Source: Frigoribacterium sp. VKM Ac-2836 (GTDB lineage: Bacteria > Actinomycetota > Actinomycetes > Actinomycetales > Microbacteriaceae). From it: a stretch of 64,000 nucleotides of DNA. The stretch spans positions 1,265,731-1,329,730 of the forward strand of contig NZ_JABRPK010000001.1 of assembly GCF_013248995.1 (NCBI RefSeq), in the 5' to 3' direction. Positions 18,037 through 26,868 of the stretch are shown one piece after another. The notes below the pieces were generated by a model. It saw nothing but the letters and a program-made list of their open reading frames with translations. It was not told the origin of the DNA and ran no database searches. Every line of letters begins with the position of its first letter. Within the stretch, counting starts at the first letter, position 1. Position numbers and translations under genes: made by a program.

Positions 18037-18984
18037 TCAGACGAAGCGGATCGCCTGCTGCAATCGAGCGCGCACCTCGAAGACGTCCGAGATGCTGGTG
18101 CGATCGCCGAGTTCTGGCCCATGACGGAGCACCTGGGGCAGGAGGGAGCGGCGCACGACCCAGGTGCCCCCGGCGCGGCGCCCCACCTTCTCGAGAGCCG
18201 GCGCGAAGTCGTCGTCGGGCACCACGATCAGCTGGGCCGTGAACGACACCCGCGTGTCGCGCCGCACCGCGCGGGCCTGGCGGGTGAGATCGCGGACCGG
18301 TTCTTCGTCGGCGGGGATGCCTCGACCGACGAGCTCACCTCGCGACACCTGCACCTCGCTGCCCCAGTCGGAGGACTGGACCGCGAAGAGACCCGACGGA
18401 CCGAGCACGACGTGATCGAGCTTGCCCTCGGGACCGGCGTCGACGTCGCTCCAGACGGTGAAGCCGATACCGAGGTCGGTGACGGCGGCGACGGTGGCCT
18501 CTTCGGCCATGGCATCGGCCAGGACGTGCCGGATCTCGGGGGGCGCACTGCGGACGAGGCGTTCGTCGTAGGGATCGTCGAGCGGGACGCCCCGACCGAC
18601 CCACTCGCGCATCAGGCCGAGGTAACGCTCTCGGTTGGCGCCACCGGGATGACCGTGCACACGGGCCTTGGGCTTGGAGTCGGTCCGCGCCGGTTCACGC
18701 GCAGGCGGTGACCAGCCCGGGGCACTCGAACCCGCGGACCGCGCGCTGCCCGACGGGGAGGTGCTCCAGGAATCGGACCCGCGATCGTAGACGGCACGCG
18801 CCTCGGGAGTGCCCACCTGCTGCCAGGCCTGTTGCAGGTCGCGGAACGCCTGCGCGGTGCCGCCGAGGTCGGGGTGGGTCTGACGGGCGAGCCGCCGGTA
18901 GGCGCGACGCAGGTCGTCGGTCGACGCCGTCGAGGGCACGCCGAGCACCTCGTAAGGCGTGGCGGAGGCGGGACTGGGCGTCAC
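18037..18984 (-). CDS. J-domain protein fused to a NERD-like domain
   Basis: 315 residues, GTG start. Residues 10-70 are a DnaJ domain (PYEVLGVPSTASTDDLRRAY, HPDLGG with the HPD motif). A Ser/Pro linker follows. The C-terminal 190 residues contain EGKLDHVVLGPSGLFAVQS, the pattern of the nuclease-related NERD domain, with conserved aspartate but a serine where most members carry E-T-K. DnaJ-NERD combinations suggest recruitment of DnaK to a nucleic-acid or membrane substrate; this is inference. The gene is on its own between the VOC and PGPGW genes. Confidence 0.7.
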   Translation of the reverse strand: MTPSPASATPYEVLGVPSTASTDDLRRAYRRLARQTHPDLGGTAQAFRDLQQAWQQVGTPEARAVYDRGSDSWSTSPSGSARSAGSSAPGWSPPAREPARTDSKPKARVHGHPGGANRERYLGLMREWVGRGVPLDDPYDERLVRSAPPEIRHVLADAMAEEATVAAVTDLGIGFTVWSDVDAGPEGKLDHVVLGPSGLFAVQSSDWGSEVQVSRGELVGRGIPADEEPVRDLTRQARAVRRDTRVSFTAQLIVVPDDDFAPALEKVGRRAGGTWVVRRSLLPQVLRHGPELGDRTSISDVFEVRARLQQAIRFV

Positions 18985-19054
18985 GACCGCGACATTACCG
19001 AACGTCCGCTGGACGTCCGGTCGACGACGGCCAGGACGGGATCGGCCCGATGGT

Positions 19055-19462
19055 TCACCGCGACGGGGCAGCCGACGGCTTCACGGTCGACGACCGACGC
19101 GCCGAACGGGAGACCCGCCACGCACGCCATCGCAGACGGGCTCGTCGCACGAGTCGTCGCACCCACTGGGTGATGCGGTGGGCTGCCGGGAACTCGGTGC
19201 CCAGCACGGCGACGCCGAGGAAGACGACGAGCCAGCCGGGACCGGGGAGCGGGACGAGGACCAGGCCGACGACGACGATCACGGCCCCGAGCATCCCGAC
19301 GCCGATCTTGTACAGCAAGCGGAGGCGCGGGTGCGGGTCCAGGCGGAGTCGCATCTTGGCATGGGCGTCGCGGAATGCACGTCGCCGACCGCCACGGCGC
19401 GGACCGGCCCCTCGGTGCTCGGTCGGGGGCACGCCGTCGGGGGTCTCGGGCTGCTCACTCAT
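19055..19462 (-). CDS. TIGR02611/PGPGW-family membrane protein
   Basis: 135 residues from the ATG at 19460-19462. Two transmembrane helices flank the diagnostic LVPLPGPGWLVVFLG motif, with a very basic C-terminal tail (RRLVRRARLRWRAWRVSRSARR). Function unknown. It is transcribed away from the first aldo-keto reductase gene, 62 bp apart. Confidence 0.82.
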   Translation of the reverse strand: MSEQPETPDGVPPTEHRGAGPRRGGRRRAFRDAHAKMRLRLDPHPRLRLLYKIGVGMLGAVIVVVGLVLVPLPGPGWLVVFLGVAVLGTEFPAAHRITQWVRRLVRRARLRWRAWRVSRSARRSSTVKPSAAPSR

Positions 19463-19524
19463 GACGGTGACGTTAGGGGGCGTTCCTGTGAGCAGGACGG
19501 CACACGAGGGGGTAGCCAGGGAAC

Positions 19525-20496
19525 ATGGATTACACACACCTCGGACGCACAGGGTTGTCCGTCTCACGGGCCGTGCTCGGCACGATGAACTTCGGGCCAC
19601 AGACCACGGAGGACGACTCGCACGCGATCATGGACCGAGCCCACGAGCTCGGCGTCAACTTCTTCGACACGGCCAACGTCTACGGCTGGGAGAAGGGCGA
19701 AGGAATCACCGAGCAGATCATCGGACGGTGGTTCGCCCGCGGGGGCGGGCGACGGGAGAAGACGGTCCTGGCCACCAAGCTCTACGGCGACATGGGCGAC
19801 TGGCCCAATGACGGCAGGCTCAGTGCGCTGAACATCCGTCGCGCGCTCGACGCGAGTCTGAGGCGTCTGCAGACCGACCACATCGATCTCTACCAGTTCC
19901 ACCACGTCGATCGTGAGACGCCGTGGGACGAGATCTGGCAGGCGATGGAGGTCGCGGTGCAGCAGGGCAAGGTCCTCTACGTCGGCAGCAGCAACTTCGC
20001 CGGTTGGCACATCGCCCAGGCCCAGGAGGCCGCCAAGGCCCGACACTTCAGCGGACTCGTGAGCGAGCAGTCGATCTACAACCTGATCGTCCGCGACGTC
20101 GAGCGCGAGACGCTGCCCGCCGCACGTCACTACGGTCTCGGCATGATCCCGTGGTCGCCACTCAACGGCGGGCTGCTCGGTGGCGTCATCGAGAAGACCG
20201 AAGAGGGATCGCGCCGGCTCGAGGGGCGGAGCGCCGACTACGTCGCCGAGCACCGCGACCAGCTCGAGGCCTACGAGGCCTTCGCGCGCGAGCTCGGACA
20301 CGCACCGGGCGAGGTGGCCCTCGCCTGGTTGTTGCACCAGCCGGGCGTCACCGGGCCGATCACCGGCCCGAGGACCATGGCGCAACTGGAGTCGGCGGTC
20401 GCGGCCGTCGACGTGAAGCTGGACGAGGCCGCGCTGACGCGGCTGGACGAGATCTTCCCCGGGCACGACACGTCGCCCGAGGACTACGCATGGTGA
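19525..20496 (+). CDS. Aldo-keto reductase (first of four)
   Basis: 323 residues, ATG start. AKR signatures: YTHLGRTGLSVSRAVLGTMNFG, catalytic Asp/Tyr region GVNFFDTANVYG, lysine in TVLATKLYGDMG, and histidine in YQFHHVD. It reduces carbonyl compounds with NADPH; substrate not predictable. It is followed after 13 bp by a second aldo-keto reductase, likely one operon. Confidence 0.9.
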   Translation: MDYTHLGRTGLSVSRAVLGTMNFGPQTTEDDSHAIMDRAHELGVNFFDTANVYGWEKGEGITEQIIGRWFARGGGRREKTVLATKLYGDMGDWPNDGRLSALNIRRALDASLRRLQTDHIDLYQFHHVDRETPWDEIWQAMEVAVQQGKVLYVGSSNFAGWHIAQAQEAAKARHFSGLVSEQSIYNLIVRDVERETLPAARHYGLGMIPWSPLNGGLLGGVIEKTEEGSRRLEGRSADYVAEHRDQLEAYEAFARELGHAPGEVALAWLLHQPGVTGPITGPRTMAQLESAVAAVDVKLDEAALTRLDEIFPGHDTSPEDYAW

Positions 20497-20509
20497 ACCG
20501 GAGGACGAC

Positions 20510-21373
20510 ATGAAGACCAGGACCATCGGAGACGTGACGGTCAGTGCCATCGGCTTGGGCGGCATGCCCTTGTCCATCGAGGGCCGACCGGACGAGAAAC
20601 AGGGCATCGCCACCATCCACGCCGCACTCGAGCAGGGCATCACCCTGATCGACACGGCTGACGCCTACCACCAGGCGGGTAAGGACGAGGTCGGCCACAA
20701 CGAGTTGCTGATCGCCAAGGCGCTGAAGAGCTACCACGCCGACACGGACCAGGTGCTCGTCGCGACCAAGGGGGGTCACCTCCGCCCCGAGGCAGGGGCC
20801 TGGGCGCAGAACGGCGACCCCGGCTACCTGAAGGAGGCGGCCAGGGCTTCCGCGAAACGGCTCGGTGTCGAGACCATCGGGCTGTACCAGTTCCACCGGC
20901 CGGACCCGAACGTGCCCTACGCCGACTCCATCGGTGCGCTGACCGAGCTGCTCGACGAAGGCGTCATCCGTATGGCGGGCATCTCGAACGCCACTCCCGA
21001 CCAGATCCGTGAGGCGAACGACGTCCTGGACGGCCGCCTGGTCTCGGTGCAGAACCAGTACTCGCCCGCCTTCCGGTCGAGCGAGGCAGAGCTCGTGCTG
21101 TGTGACGAGATGGGGATCGCCTTCTTGCCGTGGAGCCCCCTCGGTGGCATCACGAACGCGGGTGAACTCGGAGCCAAGCACGCCGTGTTCGCCGAGATCG
21201 CCAACGCCCGCCGGGTCACCCCCCAGGTGCTGACGCTCGCATGGGAGCTCGCCAAATCCGAATTGGTCATCCCCATCCCGGGGTCGACCCGACCGCAGAC
21301 GATCATGAACTCGGCCACGGCCACGTCCATCAAGCTCGCGGCCGACGAGATCCAGCGACTCGACGCCGCCTGA
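20510..21373 (+). CDS. Aldo-keto reductase (second of four)
   Basis: 287 residues, ATG with GGAGG 6 bp upstream. [43 protein letters not shown] and [13 protein letters not shown] are the expected catalytic blocks. It is only distantly like the preceding paralogue, so the pair is not a recent tandem duplication. A hairpin terminator follows. Confidence 0.9.
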   Translation: MKTRTIGDVTVSAIGLGGMPLSIEGRPDEKQGIATIHAALEQGITLIDTADAYHQAGKDEVGHNELLIAKALKSYHADTDQVLVATKGGHLRPEAGAWAQNGDPGYLKEAARASAKRLGVETIGLYQFHRPDPNVPYADSIGALTELLDEGVIRMAGISNATPDQIREANDVLDGRLVSVQNQYSPAFRSSEAELVLCDEMGIAFLPWSPLGGITNAGELGAKHAVFAEIANARRVTPQVLTLAWELAKSELVIPIPGSTRPQTIMNSATATSIKLAADEIQRLDAA

Positions 21374-21381
21374 GTCGACAC

Positions 21382-21413
21382 CGGTGCGCCCGCCCCTCGG
21401 AGCGGGCGCACCG
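21382..21413 (+). terminator. Terminator hairpin after the two AKR genes
   Basis: CGGTGCGCCCGC and GCGGGCGCACCG form a perfect 12-bp stem with an 8-base loop, 9 bp after the stop codon. Confidence 0.7.
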
Positions 21414-21444
21414 TCACCACCACCCCGAACGACGAGGAGACCCC

Positions 21445-21993
21445 ATGGCCGACGCCAACCTGACCCGCCCCTACGACATCATCGGCATCGTGCCCGAGTT
21501 CGAGCTCACGAGCTCGGACCTCACCGACGGGGGCGAGCTGCAGCGCGCCCAGGTGAGCGGCATCATGGGCCCCGGCGGCGACGACGCCAGCCCCCAACTG
21601 AGCTGGTCCGGTGCGCCCGAGGGCACCAAGAGCTTCGCCGTGACGATCTACGACCCCTACGCCCCGACGGGGTCCGGCTTCTGGCACTGGGCCGTGGCGG
21701 ACCTGCCGGCCGACACGACCTCGCTGCCCTCGGGTGCGGGTGACGACCAGGGTTCGGGTCTGCCCGAGGGCGCGATCCAGCTGAAGAACGACGGCGGGCT
21801 CGCTCGCTACGTCGGCGCGGCACCGCCCGAGGGTCACGGACCGCACACCTACTTCGTGGCGGTGCACGCCCTCGACGTCGAGAAGATCGGGGTCGACGAG
21901 ACCGCCACCCCGGCGTACCTCGGCTTCAACCTGCACTTCCACACCCTGGCGCGCGCGGTGATCTCGGCGACCTTCGAGGTTCCCGAGGCCTGA
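21445..21993 (+). CDS. YbhB/YbcL-family (PEBP, Raf kinase inhibitor-like) protein
   Basis: 182 residues from the ATG at 21445 (GACGAGGAG upstream). The phosphatidylethanolamine-binding fold is indicated by [29 protein letters not shown], the GFWHWAV motif and the conserved [13 protein letters not shown]. Ligand and role in bacteria are unclear. It ends 24 bp before a strong bidirectional terminator. Confidence 0.9.
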   Translation: MADANLTRPYDIIGIVPEFELTSSDLTDGGELQRAQVSGIMGPGGDDASPQLSWSGAPEGTKSFAVTIYDPYAPTGSGFWHWAVADLPADTTSLPSGAGDDQGSGLPEGAIQLKNDGGLARYVGAAPPEGHGPHTYFVAVHALDVEKIGVDETATPAYLGFNLHFHTLARAVISATFEVPEA

Positions 21994-22016
21994 CCCGACA
22001 CGCTCGACGTCGACAC

Positions 22017-22054
22017 GAGGACGCCCCGCCACGATCTCGTGGCGGGGCGTCCTC
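22017..22054. terminator. Bidirectional terminator
   Basis: A perfect 18-bp stem (GAGGACGCCCCGCCACGA and its complement) closed by a 2-base loop lies between convergent genes. Confidence 0.85.
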
Positions 22055-22069
22055 ATGTCGACCGGGAGA

Positions 22070-23074
22070 TCAGGCCTCGCGGCCGCTCGGCATCTGCGTC
22101 TTGCGCGGATCGGTCTCGGCGAGGCCGTCGAAGATCGACTCGATGCGCGACAGCACGTCGGCTTCGAGGGTGACCCCCGACGCCTTCGCGTTCGATTCGA
22201 CCTGCTCGGGACGCGACGCCCCGATGATGGCCGAGGCGACGTTCTCGTTCGAGAGCACCCACGCCAGCGACAGCTGGGCCTGCGTCAGACCCAGGTCGGC
22301 CGCGATCGGCTCGAGCTGCGCCACGGCGTCGAGCACGTCGTCGCGCAGCCAGCGCTCGATCATGCCGGCGCCGCCCTTCTGGTCGGTCGCCCGGCTCCCC
22401 TCCGGCAACTCGGCGCCCACCGTGTACTTCCCGGTCAGGACGCCTTGGGCGACGGGCGACCAGACGATCTGCGAGATGCCGAGCTCGGCCGAGGCCGGCA
22501 CGACCTCGTCCTCGATGACCCGCCAGAGCAGCGAGTACTCGGGCTGGTTCGAGACCAGTTGGATCTTGAGCTCGCGAGCCAAGGCGTGCGCCTCACGGAG
22601 CTGCTGGGCATTCCACTCCGAGACACCGATGTAGAGCACCTTGCCCTGGCGGACGAGGTCGGCGAAGGTCTCCATCGTCTCGTCGAGGGGCGTCTCGACG
22701 TCGTACCGGTGTGCCTGGTAGAGGTCGACGTAATCGGTCTGCAGACGAGTCAGCGACCCGTTGATCGACTCGGTGATGTGCTTCCGGCTGAGCCCGGTGT
22801 CGTTGTGCCCCTTCGGCCCGGTGGGGCCGTAGACCTTGGTGAAGATCTCGAGCGACTCACGACGCTCGCCCTTCAGCGCCTCACCGAGGACCGTCTCGGC
22901 CTGGGTGTTCGCGTAGACGTCCGCCGTGTCGAACGAGCTGATGCCGACGTCGAGGGCGGCACGGACGCAGCGCGTCGCCGTGTCGTTCTCGACCTGGGAC
23001 CCGTGGGTGAGCCAGTTGCCGTAGGTGAGCTCGCTGACCTTGAGCCCGCTGTTGCCGAGGTACCTGAACTTCAT
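22070..23074 (-). CDS. Aldo-keto reductase, voltage-gated K-channel beta-subunit type (third of four)
   Basis: 334 residues, ATG start. MKFRYLGNSGLKVSELTYGNW, GISSFDTADVYANTQAE, IFTKVYGPTGPKGHNDTGLSR and DLYQAHRYDVETPLDETM are the family blocks; SRPEQVESN near the end contacts the NADPH phosphate. Monocistronic and convergent with the PEBP gene. Confidence 0.9.
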   Translation of the reverse strand: MKFRYLGNSGLKVSELTYGNWLTHGSQVENDTATRCVRAALDVGISSFDTADVYANTQAETVLGEALKGERRESLEIFTKVYGPTGPKGHNDTGLSRKHITESINGSLTRLQTDYVDLYQAHRYDVETPLDETMETFADLVRQGKVLYIGVSEWNAQQLREAHALARELKIQLVSNQPEYSLLWRVIEDEVVPASAELGISQIVWSPVAQGVLTGKYTVGAELPEGSRATDQKGGAGMIERWLRDDVLDAVAQLEPIAADLGLTQAQLSLAWVLSNENVASAIIGASRPEQVESNAKASGVTLEADVLSRIESIFDGLAETDPRKTQMPSGREA

Positions 23075-23177
23075 GGACGACCCTTCTCGGTGGTGACGCG
23101 TCGATGCGGCACCCCGTCGACGCTACGCTCCGACGACGCGACCGGGCGTCTGACCGCACCCGCGCCTCCTGCACCGC

Positions 23178-23183
23178 TACGCT
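23178..23183 (+). promoter_or_regulatory. -10 box of leaderless EI24-family gene
   Basis: TACGCT followed by 6 bp and GTG at 23190. Confidence 0.45.
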
Positions 23184-23189
23184 CGCCCG

Positions 23190-24008
23190 GTGGCAGTGAT
23201 CGGGGAGTTCTTCGGCGGGGTGGGCTTGCTCGGCCGAGGGCTGCGACTGTGGGCGACGTCCCCCCGGCTCATGCTGCTGGGCGCGGTGCCCGCCCTCGTG
23301 GTGGGCGCGGTCTTCACCGCCGGGCTCGTCGTCACCGGTCTCGCGGCAGACGACATCGCCCGCGCCGTGACTCCGTTCGCCGACGAATGGCCCCGGTGGT
23401 CCCGCACGCTCGTGCGTCTCGGCGGCGGTCTGGCCGTCGCGGCCCTGGCCGTGCTGCTCGCGGTCGTCGCGTTCACCGCCGTCACGCTGCTCGTCGGTGA
23501 TCCCTTCTACGAGCGGATCTGGCGTCGCGTCGAAGAAGGCGCCGGCGACGCGCCCGCCGACGTCGACCGGGGATTCTGGCGAGGACTCGCCCGCAGCGCC
23601 GGGGACTCGCTCAGACTGCTGCTCGCGACCGCCGGCGTCGGTGTGCTGCTGTTCGTCGGCGGATTCGTGCCGGTGCTCGGCCAGACCGTCGTCCCCCTGC
23701 TCGGCGCCCTGACCGGCGGATGGTTCCTCGCGGTCGAGCTGACCGGGTACGCCTTCGACGCCCGGGGTCGCTCACACGCCGAGCGCCGCCGCGGGCTCGC
23801 CGTGAACCGGGCTCGCACCCTGGGGCTGGGCACCGCGACCTACCTGCTGTTCTTCGTCCCGCTCGGGGCCGTGCTCGTGATGCCGGCGGCCGTCGCCGCG
23901 GCCACCCTGCTCGCCCGCGAGGTCACGGCAGGACCGATCGCAGCACCGCCCGGCGACTCGACCGGGCGCCCGCCGACCCCGGCCGGCGACTACCATCCCC
24001 CGGCATGA
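23190..24008 (+). CDS. EI24-domain integral membrane protein
   Basis: 272 residues, leaderless GTG. Five or so transmembrane helices; the N-terminal FFGGVGLLGRGLRLWATSPRL and the central PFYERIWRRVE block fit the EI24/CysZ-like family. In other bacteria related proteins handle sulfate uptake, but no cysteine genes are near, so the substrate is left open. The stop overlaps the start of the next AKR gene (ATGA). Confidence 0.8.
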   Translation: MAVIGEFFGGVGLLGRGLRLWATSPRLMLLGAVPALVVGAVFTAGLVVTGLAADDIARAVTPFADEWPRWSRTLVRLGGGLAVAALAVLLAVVAFTAVTLLVGDPFYERIWRRVEEGAGDAPADVDRGFWRGLARSAGDSLRLLLATAGVGVLLFVGGFVPVLGQTVVPLLGALTGGWFLAVELTGYAFDARGRSHAERRRGLAVNRARTLGLGTATYLLFFVPLGAVLVMPAAVAAATLLAREVTAGPIAAPPGDSTGRPPTPAGDYHPPA

Positions 24009-24865
24009 CCACCCCCGCCACACCGACCAACCCCGCCGTCACGCTGCCCGACGGGCGCGTCGTCCCGGCCCTGGGCCAGGGCACCTGGAACATCGGCGAC
24101 TACCCGCGCCGCCGCGACGACGAGATCGCCGCCCTGCGGACGGGCCTCGACGCCGGCCTCACCATGATCGACACCGCCGAGATGTACGGCGGCGGCCGAT
24201 CGGAGTCGCTGGTCGGCGAGGCGATCGCGGGCCGCCGCGACGAGGTCTTCCTGGTCGGCAAGGTGCTGCCCGGCAACGCCTCACGGCAGGGCACCGTCGA
24301 CGCCTGCCACGCCAGCCTCGAACGCCTGGGCACCGACCGTCTCGACCTCTACCTGCTGCACTGGCGCGGACGCCATCCCCTCGCCGAGACCGTCGACGCC
24401 CTGGAGGGGCTGGTCGCCGAGGGCGCGATCGGCGGCTGGGGCGTCAGCAACTTCGACGTCGACGACCTGCACGAGCTGCTCTCGGTACCCGGTGGCGCGA
24501 ACGTCCAGACGAACCAGGTGCTGTACAACCTGGCCCGTCGCGGACCCGAGTTCGACCTGCTGCCCTGGGCGCGGGAGCACGGCGTGCCCCTGACCTCGTA
24601 CTCCCCCGTCGACGGCGGCGACCTGCTCGGGCACCCCGTGCTCGAGCAGGTCGCGACCGACCTCGGCGTCTCGTCGGCCCAGCTCGCCCTGGCCTGGGTG
24701 CTGCGCCTGGTGCCCGACCTGATGGTCGCCGTCAAGGCCGGATCGGCGGCGCACACCCTCGAGAACGCGGCGGCGCTGGCGACAGACCTCGACGACCAGG
24801 CGTTCGTGCAGCTCGAGCGCGCCTTCCCCGCGCCGACGGCCGCGGTGCCCCTCGAGATGCGCTGA
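24005..24865 (+). CDS. Aldo-keto reductase (fourth of four)
   Basis: 286 residues. ATG overlaps the EI24 stop; a TACCAT -10 box at 23991 could also drive it as a leaderless transcript. ALGQGTWNIGDYPRRRDDEIAALR, TMIDTAEMYGGGRSE, VFLVGKVLPGNAS and YLLHWRGRHPL are the AKR blocks. It resembles the YeaE/2,5-diketo-gluconate reductase branch more than the three other copies. Confidence 0.88.
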   Translation: MTTPATPTNPAVTLPDGRVVPALGQGTWNIGDYPRRRDDEIAALRTGLDAGLTMIDTAEMYGGGRSESLVGEAIAGRRDEVFLVGKVLPGNASRQGTVDACHASLERLGTDRLDLYLLHWRGRHPLAETVDALEGLVAEGAIGGWGVSNFDVDDLHELLSVPGGANVQTNQVLYNLARRGPEFDLLPWAREHGVPLTSYSPVDGGDLLGHPVLEQVATDLGVSSAQLALAWVLRLVPDLMVAVKAGSAAHTLENAAALATDLDDQAFVQLERAFPAPTAAVPLEMR

Positions 24866-24969
24866 CCCGCGCCTCCCCGGCTCGCCCCTCGCGCGCGCAT
24901 GCGACAGAGTGGACGGACCAGCCCGGGTGACATCGACGTCGCCTGGACGCGAGCTCCAGAGGACACCGC

Positions 24970-26208
24970 ATGATCATCGACAGAGCCGACGTGATCGTCA
25001 CCAGCCCCGACCGCAATTTCGTGACGCTCAAGATCACGACCTCGGACGGCGTCACCGGCCTCGGCGACGCCACCTTGAACGGCCGCGAACTCGCCGTCGT
25101 CGCCTACCTGACCGAGCACGTCGTCCCCCTGTTGATCGGGCGGGACCCCGCCCGCATCGAGGACACCTGGCAGTTCCTCTACCGCAGTGCCTACTGGCGG
25201 CGCGGCCCGGTCACGATGGCCGCGATCGCCGCCGTCGACGTCGCCCTGTGGGACATCAAGGCCAAGGTCGCCGGCCTGCCCCTCTACCAACTGCTCGGCG
25301 GGGCCTCGCGGACGGGACTGCTGACCTACGGCCACGCGTCGGGAAAGGACCTGCCCGAACTCTTCGACAGCATCCGCGACCATCAGGAGCAGGGCTACCA
25401 GGCGATCCGCGTCCAGACCGGGGTGCCCGGGCTCACGTCGATCTACGGCATCGCCTCCAACGCCACCTTCGACGCCAACAGCGGCGTGCGCTACGACCAC
25501 GAGCCCGCCCAACGTGGCGCCCTGCCGAACGAGGAGGACTGGGACACCCGCTCGTACCTCCGGCACGTGCCGACCGTGTTCGAGGCCGTCCGGAACGAGT
25601 TCGGCCCCGAGATCCCTCTGCTGCACGACGGCCACCACCGCATGACGCCGATCCAGGCGGCACGGCTCGGCAAGAGCCTCGAGCCCTACGACCTGTTCTG
25701 GCTCGAGGACGTCACCCCCGCCGAGAACCCCGAGGCCCTCCGGCTCGTCCGCCAGCACACGACGACCCCGCTGGCCATCGGCGAGATCTTCAACACCGTC
25801 TGGGACTACCAGCAGATCATCCGTGAGCAGCTGATCGACTACGTGCGCAGTGCCGTCACGCACACGGGCGGCATCACCCACCTCAAGAAGGTGCTCGACT
25901 ACGCCTCGCAGTACCAGATCAAGTCGGGCATGCACGGCCCGACCGACATCTCGCCGGTCGGCATGGCGGCCGCGATGCACCTCGGGCTCGCGATCCACAA
26001 CTTCGGCATCCAGGAGTACATGAAGCACGGCGCGAGGACCGACGAGGTCTTCGAGCAGAGCTTCACCTTCGTGGACGGCATGCTGCACCCGGGCGAGCAG
26101 CCCGGGATCGGCGTCGAACTGAACGAACGAGCGGCCGCGGCCTACCCCTACGCGCAGGCCTATCTGCCGTACAACCGGCTGGCCGACGGGACCGTCCACG
26201 ACTGGTGA
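24970..26208 (+). CDS. Mannonate/gluconate dehydratase (ManD-like, enolase superfamily)
   Basis: 412 residues, ATG start, normal length for the family. Enolase-superfamily metal ligands appear in [19 protein letters not shown] and AIGEIFN, with the catalytic H-G-P-T region [14 protein letters not shown]. The family dehydrates D-mannonate or D-gluconate to 2-keto-3-deoxygluconate. No uxu or kdg genes are next to it, so the physiological sugar acid is uncertain. Confidence 0.9.
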   Translation: MIIDRADVIVTSPDRNFVTLKITTSDGVTGLGDATLNGRELAVVAYLTEHVVPLLIGRDPARIEDTWQFLYRSAYWRRGPVTMAAIAAVDVALWDIKAKVAGLPLYQLLGGASRTGLLTYGHASGKDLPELFDSIRDHQEQGYQAIRVQTGVPGLTSIYGIASNATFDANSGVRYDHEPAQRGALPNEEDWDTRSYLRHVPTVFEAVRNEFGPEIPLLHDGHHRMTPIQAARLGKSLEPYDLFWLEDVTPAENPEALRLVRQHTTTPLAIGEIFNTVWDYQQIIREQLIDYVRSAVTHTGGITHLKKVLDYASQYQIKSGMHGPTDISPVGMAAAMHLGLAIHNFGIQEYMKHGARTDEVFEQSFTFVDGMLHPGEQPGIGVELNERAAAAYPYAQAYLPYNRLADGTVHDW

Positions 26209-26241
26209 CCACGGCGAGGAGGCGCGGCGCGGGCGAGCGCG

Positions 26242-26727
26242 TCAGTCGCCGGCGTATGCGGCCGCCAGCTCGGCGATGACCAGTCGCCTCATGCCCATCA
26301 TCGCGGTCATGGCCCGGGCGGCGCCCTCGGGGTCGGGTCCGCCGAGGTAGCGGTCCATCACCGATGGCACGACCTGCCAGGAGAAGCCCCAACGGTCCGT
26401 CACCCAACCGCACCGCCCCTCCTGCCCGCCGTCCGCCGCGAAGGCGTCCCAGTAGTGGTCGAGCTCGTCCTGCGTCTCGACCGAGATCGAGAACGACGTG
26501 GCCTCGGTGGGCCTAGGACCGCCGTCGCCGCCGTTCAACAGGCGGTACGCCTGGCCGTCGAGCTCGAGGTCGACGACGAGCGCCTGCCCGGCCATCGTGG
26601 CGTCGGGGAAGTCGTCGGGGTAACGCGACACCTCGAGGATCCGCGACGACGGGAACAGGGCGACGTAGAAGTCGGCCGCGGTCTCGATGTCACGACCGAA
26701 CCAGAGAGTGGGGGTGATGCGGGGCAT
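26242..26727 (-). CDS. VOC-family protein (PhnB/3-demethylubiquinone-methyltransferase-like)
   Basis: 161 residues; ATG with AGGAGG 7 bp upstream inside a CGCGCCTCCT word. ITPTLWFGRDIETAADFYVALFPSS and GWVTDRWGFSWQVVP identify the PhnB-like VOC branch. Terminal AMTAMMGMRRLVIAEL is typical. Substrate unknown. Confidence 0.85.
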   Translation of the reverse strand: MPRITPTLWFGRDIETAADFYVALFPSSRILEVSRYPDDFPDATMAGQALVVDLELDGQAYRLLNGGDGGPRPTEATSFSISVETQDELDHYWDAFAADGGQEGRCGWVTDRWGFSWQVVPSVMDRYLGGPDPEGAARAMTAMMGMRRLVIAELAAAYAGD

Positions 26728-26804
26728 GACGCGCCTCCTCGGGGTGTCCGGCGGCGTCGTCGCCGCCTGGCGCTCAGGCTAGCCGCGCCGTGCGTCGAGG
26801 TCGA

Positions 26805-26856
26805 GACGTCACGACATGCCGCTCACCTCCGGAGGTGAGCGGCACGTCGTGACGTC
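26805..26856. terminator. Large terminator hairpin
   Basis: Two 26-bp arms (left arm begins GACGTCACGACATGCC) match at 25 of 26 positions with no loop bases. It lies 13 bp after the permease stop on the minus strand. The arm shares GTCACGAC and GCCGCTCA with the hairpin at 34702. Confidence 0.8.
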
Positions 26857-26868
26857 TGGGCGGACCGT

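Noticed and set aside
19525..24865. Recent tandem duplication of aldo-keto reductases
   Set aside because: The four copies differ in length, catalytic-block wording and orientation, so they are old paralogues brought together.
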